A stretch of DNA of 20,758 bases from Promethearchaeota archaeon. Its GTDB lineage: Archaea > Asgardarchaeota > Lokiarchaeia > Sigynarchaeales > SOKP01. Where the stretch lies: the NCBI GenBank assembly GCA_030668025.1, contig DAOUUT010000025.1, forward strand, positions 1 through 20,758. Direction: 5' to 3'. The notes under the pieces were generated by a model. It ran no database searches. It was not told the DNA's origin and saw nothing but the letters and a program-made list of their open reading frames with translations. Position 1 is the stretch's first letter. Each line of letters begins with the position of its first letter. This document shows positions 1-7,109 of this stretch, one piece after another. Made by a program: the position numbers and the translations under genes.

Positions 1-484
1 TAAAAACTATAGAAACAGGTTCAAAATAGTGCTCAATAAAATCGTCTGGTAAATCCCTTACTTGGTACCTATAAAAGAATTCTTTTACTTCAACTTCTTT
101 TTCTTCTCCCTTGATTTTTTTTATAACCGTTTTAGTCTTGATTTCCACATGCTCCTGAACGTAACCTTGTTCTTTTAAATAAATAACATCTCTAATAACA
201 TTTTCAGAAGGGAAATCTTTGACGAGTTTTACGATTTCTTCTAAAAATAACGGCTTGTTACCCTTTAGTTCTTTCAGTACTAATTTACGCTCAGTTTCGG
301 CATCTATCATAGCATCAAGGATTTCGTAAAATTCTTTTTCAGAAAATTTATTTACTTCCAATATCTCTTCTTTTGCTTCAAAAAAAGCTCTTACTTGAAA
401 ATTTCCCGAAGCTTGATAAGTAGCCTCCATTAAATCTTTGGTAGAAGTTCCCTTAAATAACTTGCTATTTACAACTTGAACCAT
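1..484 (-). CDS. Partial gene downstream of the hdrA-mvhD selenoprotein operon; winged-helix-like N-terminal region
   Basis: This minus-strand frame stays open for 161 codons from an ATG at 482-484 to the left edge, so the C-terminal part is missing. The visible protein begins MVQVVNSKLFKG. Residues about 75-115 alternate helix-like stretches with the pattern LFLEEIVKLVKDFP..NVIRDVIYLKEQGYV, which resembles a winged helix-turn-helix. A lysine-rich segment (KTKTVIKKIKGEEKEVEVKEF) follows and reads like the wing or a linker. A purine-rich AAGGAA sits close upstream of the ATG. The gene follows mvhD on the same strand, with the SECIS-like hairpin in the 111-nt gap, so it may be the third gene of the operon. 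Its function is not recognisable from this part. Iron-sulfur or redox domains could lie in the missing portion, but that is a guess. The frame is intact with no internal UGA. Confidence 0.7.
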   Translation of the reverse strand, partial: MVQVVNSKLFKGTSTKDLMEATYQASGNFQVRAFFEAKEEILEVNKFSEKEFYEILDAMIDAETERKLVLKELKGNKPLFLEEIVKLVKDFPSENVIRDVIYLKEQGYVQEHVEIKTKTVIKKIKGEEKEVEVKEFFYRYQVRDLPDDFIEHYFEPVSIVF

Positions 485-532
485 ATTTCCTTCATTTACC
501 TATTTATTTAATACACATTTTAACAAATAAAA

Positions 533-578
533 TTATTATTAAACTCCCTCCTTCGCAAGGTAAGTCATCTTATAACTA
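533..578 (-). promoter_or_regulatory. SECIS-like RNA hairpin in the 3' UTR of mvhD
   Basis: The transcript of the minus strand just after the mvhD stop (596-598) folds by eye as follows. Lower helix: 578-569 with 533-542, 8 of 10 positions pairing. Core: AUGA (568-565) opposite GA (546-545), giving tandem sheared G566-A545 and A565-G546 next to U567-G544 and A568-U543. Upper stem: 564-562 with 547-549, a bulged A at 561, then 560-557 with 550-553. The tip is GCG, or UUGCGAA if the two U-A pairs open. An AUGA/GA kink-turn core is the hallmark of eukaryotic SECIS elements and has been reported for Lokiarchaeota selenoprotein genes. The upper stem is shorter than in a typical eukaryotic SECIS. 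The position in the 3' UTR, right after two genes with in-frame UGA codons, strongly supports the call. Confidence 0.8.
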
Positions 579-595
579 AATTTTTTTTATAAGAT

Positions 596-1054
596 TCATT
601 CTTCTACGGGAGTAGTTAATGTTTTTTGTTTTATTTTCTTAATATCTATGCTTTTTAACGGATTGGGTCCAGATCTCTTTACCTTTTCGTACGCATCCTC
701 AACGCTTTTTACTAGCTTATCTGCCTCGGCTCCACTTAACCAGTACATGTTAATTCTTTGATTGCCAAATCCTCTAGAATCTAAGATCCTATTTGCTAAA
801 TCAATGTGCCTTTGAGCTGTAAAATTGCCATTTTTGAACTGGCATTCGTTTGGCCGTCATCCTACGACCATAACTCCATCAGCTCCAGCGTTTATGCTAT
901 GTAATATGTGTTTTACGTCGACTCTTCCAGTACACCTTACTTTTATAATCTTTACCGATGCTGTATATTTCATGCGAGAAACACCAGCTAAGTCAGCAGC
1001 CGAGTAACCTCACTTTAAACACGCAAACATTAGAATTTTGTAATTATCATCCAT
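596..1054 (-). CDS. mvhD: Selenoprotein MvhD/VhuD, [2Fe-2S] electron-transfer subunit, with two in-frame UGA (Sec) codons
   Basis: Reading two UGA codons through gives a 152-residue protein that starts MDDNYKILMFACLKU and ends at a UGA at 596-598. MvhD carries a [2Fe-2S] cluster and passes electrons from hydrogenase or formate dehydrogenase to HdrA. Family motifs are in order: CxxU-GYSAADLAG (C12, U15), VRCTGR (C41) and VVGURPNECQF (U66, C71). In the usual family members both U positions are Cys. The UGA codons lie at 1010-1012 (codon 15) and 857-859 (codon 66). The start is the ATG at 1052-1054, with AGAGGT at 1063-1068 as Shine-Dalgarno overlapping the hdrA stop. The spacer to hdrA is only 5 nt, so the two genes are co-transcribed and probably translationally coupled. 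The full length matches the family, and the SECIS-like hairpin follows directly. A pseudogene reading is unlikely because nothing else is broken. Confidence 0.92.
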
Positions 1055-1059
1055 TTTGT

Positions 1060-3000
1060 TTAACCTCTTTCTAATATTCCATCAATTTCAGTAAATAGTT
1101 GATAATCTCGATAGTATCTTATATCTATTGCGTTAGTAGGACAACAAGTAGCACAAATTCCACACCCATCGCAGTTAATCTCGTCCACAACAGCCACATC
1201 ATCGCCAACAACCGTTATTGCGTTTTTAGGGCATGCTTTTTCGCACCTTTTACACGAAATACACAGCTCGTTATTAACTTCAGCGGTTATTAGTTCAATG
1301 TCTACTTCCCCAGGGGCGGTTAATTCAGCTACCTTGCTCGCAGCGGCTCTTGCTTGAGAAACCGAATACGCAATATTCTTTGGTCCTTGAGCAAACCCAG
1401 CTATAAAAATTCCCTTGGTCTTAGTCTCTTGTGGCATTAATCCAAAGTGAGCCTCTGTTAAAAACCCGTTTCTATCGACGTCTAAGTTTAATACTTTAGC
1501 TATTTGGTCCGTACCTTTTGATGGTAATGCTGCTGTAGATAGAACGACTAGATCCGCGCTAATTTTAATGATCTCGTCGGTTAAAGACGAATAAACTCGA
1601 ATATTTACGTTTTTAGTCTCTGGATCTTCAGAAATTTCGCCAACCTTACCCCGGATCATCCTAATATCAGAATCTTTAGCTCGTTGATAATATTCTTCGA
1701 ATCCTTTTTCGTTCGTTCTTATATCTATGTAGCAGATGGTAATGTTCGCGTCCGGAAACTCTTCTTTAAGCAATTTTCCGTTTTTCAACGATAACATACA
1801 ACAAACGCCACTACAATAAGGTCTTTCAGTGTCACGACTTCCTACGCATTGAATAAACACAATCTCTTTAGGTTTTTTGGCGTCCGAAATTCTATGAACA
1901 TGTCCATCTAATGGACCATTCGGTGCTAAGATTCTTTCAAGTTGAGCTTGTTGAATCACATTTTCAAACTTTCCGTATCCGTATTCCCCATATGGTTCGT
2001 AAATATCCCATCCAGTTGCGATTATTATCGTTCCTACATTAAACATAACTTCTTCAGGCACTTGACTGAAGTCAATGGCATCTAACTCACAAGCTTCCAC
2101 ACAACTAAAACATTCAACGCATACATCTCTATTAATGTCGTACAAAAAAGGTACTGCTTGTCCAAAGGCTATATCTATTGCTTTTCTCACTCCTAAATTT
2201 TCGTCAAAATAGTTCGAAGCATATACCGGACATACTTCAGAACAGGCGCCACAACCATTACAATCGTTATTTATATAACGCGGCTTCTTCTCAACGGTGA
2301 TTTTATAATTTCCGACATACCCTTCTACCGTCTTCACTTCGCTATAGCTTAGAATCTCGATATTTTCGTGGCGATTGACTTCAAGCATTTTGGGTCCGCA
2401 AATTCAAATCGAACAATCGTCGGTTGGGAAGGTTCTATCTAACTGAGACATTCTTCCCCCGATTGTAGTATTACTTTCGACTAAATAAACTTTTATCCCT
2501 CCATTAGCTAGGTCTAACGCGGAGTTCATCCCAGCTATTCCTCCGCCAACCACTAAGGTTGCTTTTTCAACAGGAACTGTTCTTACAGGGACAACTTCTA
2601 AACGTAATGCTCTATTAATTCCGCCTTTAACCAAGATTTTTGCTTTTTCTAGTGCTTCTTCGTTATCTTCAGTACACCAAGAACAATGTTCTCTTACGTT
2701 AACCATTTGAAAAAAGTAAGGATTCAATTCGGTTTTAGCAAGCGAATCCCTGTAAATTGGTTCGTGCGTCCTAGGCGTTCAAGCAGAAGCTACGATGCGA
2801 TCTAATCCTTTTTCTTCTATGTCTTTGATTATCTCGTTTTGACCGCTTTCTGTTCATAGAAAAGCATGAGTTTTTGATATAACCACATCATCTAAACCTT
2901 TGGCAAATTGTACTAACTCGTCGCAATCAACTTTACTACGTATATTTATACCTCACTGGCATGCATAGTATCCAATCCGATGATTTTCAGATTTTTCCAT
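1060..3000 (-). CDS. hdrA: Selenoprotein HdrA, flavin-based electron-bifurcating subunit, with four in-frame UGA (Sec) codons
   Basis: One 646-residue frame starts at the ATG 2998-3000, with GAGGTG at 3015-3020 as ribosome site. It is interrupted only by UGA at codons 16 (2953-2955), 49 (2854-2856), 74 (2779-2781) and 199 (2404-2406). These match conserved HdrA cysteines: YACQU-GINI, AFLU-TESGQ, ASAU-TPRTHEP and DDCSIU-ICGPKM. Domains in order: N-terminal iron-sulfur domain (about 1-145); FAD-binding Rossmann fold with GGGIAG at 152-157; inserted two-cluster ferredoxin (Cys 247/250/253/257 and 294/297/300/304); CVGSR and YCSGVCC cluster motif (Cys 385, 396, 400, 401); C-terminal two-cluster ferredoxin (580/583/586/590 and 610/613/616/620). 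HdrA holds the FAD that bifurcates electrons in the cytoplasmic Hdr complex. No HdrB or HdrC is visible, so the partner may lie beyond the left edge or elsewhere. Position 199 is where methanogen HdrA can carry Sec. The other three sites are less usual. Confidence 0.94.
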
Positions 3001-3010
3001 TTTCTTTCTT

Positions 3011-3020
3011 ACTCCACCTC
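3011..3020 (-). promoter_or_regulatory. Shine-Dalgarno site of hdrA
   Basis: The minus strand reads GAGGTGGAGT here, 10-14 nt before the hdrA ATG. It contains GAGGTG, complementary to the conserved anti-Shine-Dalgarno end of archaeal 16S rRNA. It supports the upstream start at 3000. A caller that stops at UGA would place the starts at 2727 and 2388, inside hdrA. Confidence 0.6.
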
Positions 3021-3061
3021 AAATTTTACAATTTTGAATTTTTATTTAGTTGTTAATTAAT

Positions 3062-3093
3062 TTTCGATACATTTACTTCTTATAATATCGAAA
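3062..3093 (-). promoter_or_regulatory. Inverted repeat around a TATA-like box upstream of hdrA
   Basis: Perfect 8-bp arms TTTCGATA (3062-3069) and TATCGAAA (3086-3093) are separated by 16 bp. On the minus strand the sequence GATATTATAAG at the upstream arm resembles an archaeal TATA element. A start site about 25 nt downstream would leave a leader of roughly 60 nt before hdrA. The arrangement suits an operator over the promoter, but it could also be a short hairpin in the leader. The rest of 3001-3272 is very AT-rich, and no gene was seen in it. Confidence 0.35.
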
Positions 3094-3272
3094 GAATTAA
3101 TTTTTTTATTTTATATTGGTTATTTTATTTCTTATGTTATTTATATTAAATTATTTTCTATTTAACGGTATAAGTAAATTTTAATAACGCAATTAATAAA
3201 ATAAGCACCAGACTGAAAATATTCGCTAAATGGATATTCGAAGAGAAGTTTATATAAAGAGAATTAATAAAT

Positions 3273-4418
3273 TTAGCTTATTGATTGAAATTGATTAATG
3301 GACATTAAATCACTTCTTTTTTCGACTAATTCAGAAGTTAACTCTTCTAACTTCTCGATTTTTCTTTCTAATAGTTCTATCTTATTGAAATTGTTTGAAA
3401 GGATTTTTCTAATTAATTTATTTTCCGAGATTGTAAAAGCTCCAGCTTTTTTCTTAAAGAATTTAAACCTTCGGTAAAATTCTGATTTTTTTAAGAGATT
3501 TAATCGAACGATCGATTTAACCATTGGCACAAAATGTCTTTTCGCACGTACTTTTTTTTCAACTTCTTTATAATAATCTTGAAGTGTGTGTGTTTGGTAA
3601 TGTAATAAATTTTCGGACTTGTTAGTGTCGCAAAAGCCACAATGAAAGTCTTTTTCAGCAAATCCTTCTTCAGGTAAATAATTTCGACCTAACCCAAAAA
3701 TTTCCATCATATCATTAAGGTACTCTCTATAAGTTATCCTACATCTTTCTCCGCCAGCTAGATTGAATGTATCACCCCATACCCCATCACACTCAACAGC
3801 GTTAGCAAGCGCTAGTCCGACATCTTTAGTATCGCAAATTTCGATTGAAGTATCTAAAGGCATATGGAACATCAATGGGTCCATATTCAATTTGTTTACT
3901 GAAGTAATATATGTTAATCTAAATATTGCAAAATCTACACTCGAATCCCTTATCAATTTTTCGGCTGTAATTTTGGTCAAAGCATAATGATCTCCGCGAC
4001 TTGGAGCAAGTATGTCAGTAGTTTTAATCATTGGGTTATCTCGTCTATCGCCATAAACGGCAATTGAAGAAGTAAAAATTAATTTTGGTTTTTGGGCTTG
4101 ATTTTTTATCGCATTGAGCAAATTTTTAGTTCCTCCAACATTTACGGATTCAGCTAAACTTGTGTTAACATCTGCTAGCGGTGGAATAATGGCTGCTAAA
4201 TGAATAATAACATCTTCTTCTTTAACTGCGCTTTCCACGTCGTCTTTATTTCTAAGGTCGCCCCAAACAATATCAATCTTGTTTTTGAATTTTTTAGCTA
4301 ATTTTCTATTTTTTCGGTTATATACTTCAAATACTCTAACGTTATAATCTCTATTTAGTAATTCTTTTAAAGTACTTAATCCAACATTTCCAAATGCTCC
4401 TGTTAATAAAACATTCAT
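3273..4418 (-). CDS. NAD-dependent epimerase/dehydratase (extended SDR) with C-terminal coiled-coil tail
   Basis: This 381-residue protein has the extended short-chain dehydrogenase plan. The NAD(P)-binding motif TGAFGNVG lies at residues 6-13. An acidic-residue position follows strand 2, then WGDLRN near 52-57, HLAA near 73-76, catalytic-type TSS at 116-118 and YxxxK at Y145/K149. Such enzymes usually epimerise, dehydrate or reduce nucleotide sugars in the cytoplasm. The exact substrate cannot be read from the sequence. Residues about 290-381 are an addition beyond the normal fold: a lysine-rich stretch, then a helical segment (IELLERKIEKLEELTSELVEKRSDLM) that looks like a coiled coil. GGGGAG lies 7 nt before the ATG as ribosome site. 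The gene is divergent from the HTH regulator at 4597 and shares its 178-nt intergenic region, so it is a candidate target of that regulator. Confidence 0.85.
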   Translation of the reverse strand: MNVLLTGAFGNVGLSTLKELLNRDYNVRVFEVYNRKNRKLAKKFKNKIDIVWGDLRNKDDVESAVKEEDVIIHLAAIIPPLADVNTSLAESVNVGGTKNLLNAIKNQAQKPKLIFTSSIAVYGDRRDNPMIKTTDILAPSRGDHYALTKITAEKLIRDSSVDFAIFRLTYITSVNKLNMDPLMFHMPLDTSIEICDTKDVGLALANAVECDGVWGDTFNLAGGERCRITYREYLNDMMEIFGLGRNYLPEEGFAEKDFHCGFCDTNKSENLLHYQTHTLQDYYKEVEKKVRAKRHFVPMVKSIVRLNLLKKSEFYRRFKFFKKKAGAFTISENKLIRKILSNNFNKIELLERKIEKLEELTSELVEKRSDLMSINQFQSIS

Positions 4419-4517
4419 ATAATTCTCCCCTTTAACCTTAAATTTAATTTTTTCATAATTTAAAAATAGAATAAAATCTCTACATAAAAAGAATTAATAC
4501 CGACTAAAGAATTGAAT

Positions 4518-4533
4518 TGTTGCGATCGCAACA
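4518..4533. promoter_or_regulatory. Perfect 16-bp palindrome, candidate operator in a divergent promoter region
   Basis: TGTTGCGATCGCAACA is a perfect palindrome centred between 4525 and 4526. It stands out as GC-rich in an AT-rich intergenic region. The AT stretch ATATAATAATAT directly follows (about 4534-4545) and can be the TATA box of the regulator gene at 4597. The palindrome would then cover the BRE/TATA region. It could bind the regulator encoded next door (autoregulation) or another dimeric factor. Confidence 0.5.
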
Positions 4534-4596
4534 TATAATAATATGTATTTATATTACTTATTAAAGAAAATATTACTCGTACAGAGTTTTAGTTTA

Positions 4597-5277
4597 ATGA
4601 AAATTATACGATTACAAATACCGGGAAATTTTTTAGAATATGTGGGGTTTGCCGATTTATTGGAAAATCTTGAATTTATTGAAATTTTAAACGCTTTCCA
4701 GTACGACCAAAACCACTTCTTTGCTCTTCAGCGAATACGCTTTAAGCCAAATACTATAACGAACTTGGAAGAATTTATTAAAACTAAGTTTAATCCACAA
4801 TCTTTCCATTTATTAAATCAAATTGGAAACGAGATAATTTGCATTATGAATCAGAATAATACTTCGGGATTTTTTCCGATTGTAGATTCTGGACCGTGGG
4901 CTTTTCTATTTCCTATTCATATTTCACAGGAACGTCTATTAATTAATTTAATATCTCAAAATGAATATATTAAGCAGTTATTCAAAGTTATTTCCTCATT
5001 TACAGAAAAATATAAAATCATTGGAATGACCGATTTAGATAAAATTGATCGCGTTGATGAAACCATTTGGAAGTCCGCTATTCCTTTTCCTAATTTTACA
5101 AAAAGACAACAAGAGGTTGCCGTTTACGCAGCTAAAAATGGATTTTTTAAATCACCAAAAAAAATTAGTGCAATTCAAATAGCTAAACATTTCAAAATAT
5201 CAGAATCTGCTGTAAATCGTCATTTAAAAGAAGCGAGGAATCTATCTATGGAGTATTTTTTTGGAAATTTTATATAA
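4597..5277 (+). CDS. Bat-type (HTH_10) DNA-binding transcriptional regulator
   Basis: From the ATG at 4597 the protein is 226 residues and begins MKIIRLQIPGN, the usual opening of this archaeal family. An in-frame ATG at 4543 would add 18 residues (MYLYYLLKKILLVQSFSL), but it falls inside the probable TATA box, so the later start is preferred. The last about 60 residues form the bacterio-opsin-activator-type HTH: FTKRQQEVAVYAAKNGFFKSPKKISAIQIAKHFKISESAVNRHLKEA, with recognition helix near ESAVNRHLKEA. The N-terminal 160 residues are the sensor-like region of the family and contain a single conspicuous Cys (IICIMNQ). The regulator probably acts locally, because the palindrome at 4518-4533 lies just upstream between it and the divergent epimerase gene. 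The effector is unknown. Confidence 0.82.
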   Translation: MKIIRLQIPGNFLEYVGFADLLENLEFIEILNAFQYDQNHFFALQRIRFKPNTITNLEEFIKTKFNPQSFHLLNQIGNEIICIMNQNNTSGFFPIVDSGPWAFLFPIHISQERLLINLISQNEYIKQLFKVISSFTEKYKIIGMTDLDKIDRVDETIWKSAIPFPNFTKRQQEVAVYAAKNGFFKSPKKISAIQIAKHFKISESAVNRHLKEARNLSMEYFFGNFI

Positions 5278-5303
5278 GCTTAAATGCAATTAAATTGAAA
5301 ATA

Positions 5304-5313
5304 TTTTTATAAG
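5304..5313 (+). promoter_or_regulatory. TATA-like element upstream of the HEAT-repeat gene
   Basis: TTTTTATAAG is preceded by an A-rich BRE-like GAAAATA. It lies about 70-78 nt before the ATG at 5382, which would give a leader of about 45-50 nt. The composition is low, so chance matches are easy here. Confidence 0.3.
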
Positions 5314-5381
5314 CTAATAACTAAAATGTTAATAATCAAGAAAAAAATAATTTACTTGTTAAAATTAAATCTTATTCTATT

Positions 5382-6983
5382 ATGTTTGATCCAAAGTCTT
5401 CACCACAAGAAATTTTTAACAAAAGGGAGGAATTTGGATTAGAAAATTCAATTAAATTATTAACTGATATTGTTGAAACTGAAAAGGATTACGGCAAAAG
5501 GAAAGGAGCGGTAAAATATTTAGGATTAGTAAGTGGAGAAGTTCCCTCGCTGAAGAAAGAATGCTTTAGAACTTTAGAGAATGTATTAATATCTGAAGAT
5601 GGTATTGAAATTAAATGCGAAGCTGCGAAAGCTTTAGGTAGATTGAGGTTTGAAAAAGCTCTAAAGCCGTTGATGTGGATATTGGAACAGAAATTGGATA
5701 ATGTTGATGTTAAGTTATCTGTTTTAAAAGCCATAAAGAAAATAAAATTCGAAGAACCTCAGATAAACCTATTTATCAATGAATTCAATTCTCATTATAA
5801 TTCTATTAAAGATTTTGTCAAAAACCAATTATTAAGTCTTGGACCAGAAATTCTAATAAAATCGTTATTGAGTTTTTTAAAAAGCGAAAACATCTCAAAT
5901 GAACACAAATCAGAGATAATTAAACTTATAGGATACGAATTGTCGAGCATTAACGTTTCTTTTGAGGATATTAGTTATCTAAAAGTTAAGTATCCAGAAG
6001 TTATCTCTAATTTGTTTCAAAATAAACAGCTTATATTAAATGAAATAACACGAATTTTAAAAGAGTTAGATCCTGAATTAATGGATTCTGCGGTTTCGAT
6101 TCTAAAATTATTAGGCCCAGATATTAATCAGGATGTTATTAGATTATTACTAAGCGACGATTTTATCGTTAAAAAGAATGCTATAGCCCTTACTGGAAAA
6201 TTAAAGCTAATAGATGCTGTAGATTTCTTAACACAGAATTTAGACAATATATACAACGAAGTAAGTATAGCTACAATTGAGGCTTTGGGAGAGATCGGGG
6301 ACCTTTCGGCAGTACCAGAAATGCTAGGCATATTGGATATAGAAGATATTAGCTTCGAGTACACCGATATAGATATGAAGCTTTACATAATTGATGCAAT
6401 AAAAAAGATTTATCTGAGTAATAAAAACGCTAATTACGATTCATTATTTTCGTACTTAAATTCTGATAACGATACTATCAAAGAAAGCATTGCATTTATT
6501 TTGGGAGAAATTGGAAATGGGGAATTTGTCAAACCACTAAGAAGTTTATTAAAGATTAGAAATTTAGACGTTAAAAAAAACACAATCATCGCTCTTGGAA
6601 AAATAGGAAGGATTGAACCAATTAACGACCTAATAGAAATAATAGAGAACTCTGAATCATACTGGCTTATAAAAAAAGTAGCAATAGATGCCATCTATAA
6701 CATTTTTCAAAGAAATTGGTATAAAGTAAAGGATGATGACATAGAATTAAAACGTACTTTAAACAAAGATGTAGCAATTATAATAGATTACCTAAAAAGA
6801 AGCGATGACGAAAATTTCAAAGTTAAAGTAAGTTTAATCAAATTTTTAGAAATGTATGGAGAAGAGCACGCTTTAAGCGCCCTACTTTCGAGAGTAAATG
6901 ATTTTCCGAGAATAGTTAGGATACACGCTTCTAATGCTATCAAAAAAATAGAAGAGAAACTGGAACTTGAAAATGCAGAATGA
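5382..6983 (+). CDS. HEAT-repeat protein (PBS lyase HEAT-like)
   Basis: The protein has 533 residues, almost all helical, with no signal peptide or membrane segment. Repeats of about 30-35 residues recur with the HEAT core pattern of A..LG.....A...L. Examples are AKALGRLRFEKALKPLMWIL (near 84-103), AIALTGKLKLIDAVDFLTQ, TIEALGEIGDLSAVPEMLGIL, IAFILGEIGNGEFVKPLRSLL and TIIALGKIGRIEPINDLIEII. Such solenoids serve as protein-protein scaffolds, and no catalytic motif is visible. The final repeat ends in a charged tail (IKKIEEKLELENAE). The gene stands alone between the regulator (104 nt upstream) and the FrhB-like gene (126 nt downstream). The downstream gap contains a run of nine or more T residues near 7010, a plausible archaeal termination signal. 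The binding partner cannot be inferred. Confidence 0.85.
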   Translation: MFDPKSSPQEIFNKREEFGLENSIKLLTDIVETEKDYGKRKGAVKYLGLVSGEVPSLKKECFRTLENVLISEDGIEIKCEAAKALGRLRFEKALKPLMWILEQKLDNVDVKLSVLKAIKKIKFEEPQINLFINEFNSHYNSIKDFVKNQLLSLGPEILIKSLLSFLKSENISNEHKSEIIKLIGYELSSINVSFEDISYLKVKYPEVISNLFQNKQLILNEITRILKELDPELMDSAVSILKLLGPDINQDVIRLLLSDDFIVKKNAIALTGKLKLIDAVDFLTQNLDNIYNEVSIATIEALGEIGDLSAVPEMLGILDIEDISFEYTDIDMKLYIIDAIKKIYLSNKNANYDSLFSYLNSDNDTIKESIAFILGEIGNGEFVKPLRSLLKIRNLDVKKNTIIALGKIGRIEPINDLIEIIENSESYWLIKKVAIDAIYNIFQRNWYKVKDDDIELKRTLNKDVAIIIDYLKRSDDENFKVKVSLIKFLEMYGEEHALSALLSRVNDFPRIVRIHASNAIKKIEEKLELENAE

Positions 6984-7109
6984 ACATGTTTTTTATGAAA
7001 GCAAGCGATTTTTTTTTAATAAATTTTATTATTAGTAATCCATTTCCATTACATAGATCTACAAACAAATAAATTAAACTAATACAGAGTTTTTGATGAT
7101 TAATTAACT

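Noticed and set aside
825..1007. A plus-strand 60-codon ORF and the other ORFs antisense to hdrA, HEAT and URO-D genes
   Set aside because: They lie opposite recognisable genes, have low-complexity or implausible sequences, and show no family motif.
2404..2727. A separate short HdrA-like ORF (107 codons, starting at a TTG) and a second one from 2388
   Set aside because: They are fragments of one hdrA frame split by UGA. The joined frame has full family length, a good ribosome site at 3011-3020 and Cys-aligned UGA codons.
596..3000. hdrA and mvhD as pseudogenes, or UGA read as Trp
   Set aside because: UGA occurs only at conserved Cys positions. Other genes in the window use UGG for Trp and end in ordinary stops, including UGA for mvhD. 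A SECIS-like element follows.
4543..4596. Use of the ATG at 4543 as start of the HTH regulator
   Set aside because: It would lie in the likely TATA box, directly beside the palindrome. The added residues are unlike the family, whose members begin like MKIIRLQIP.
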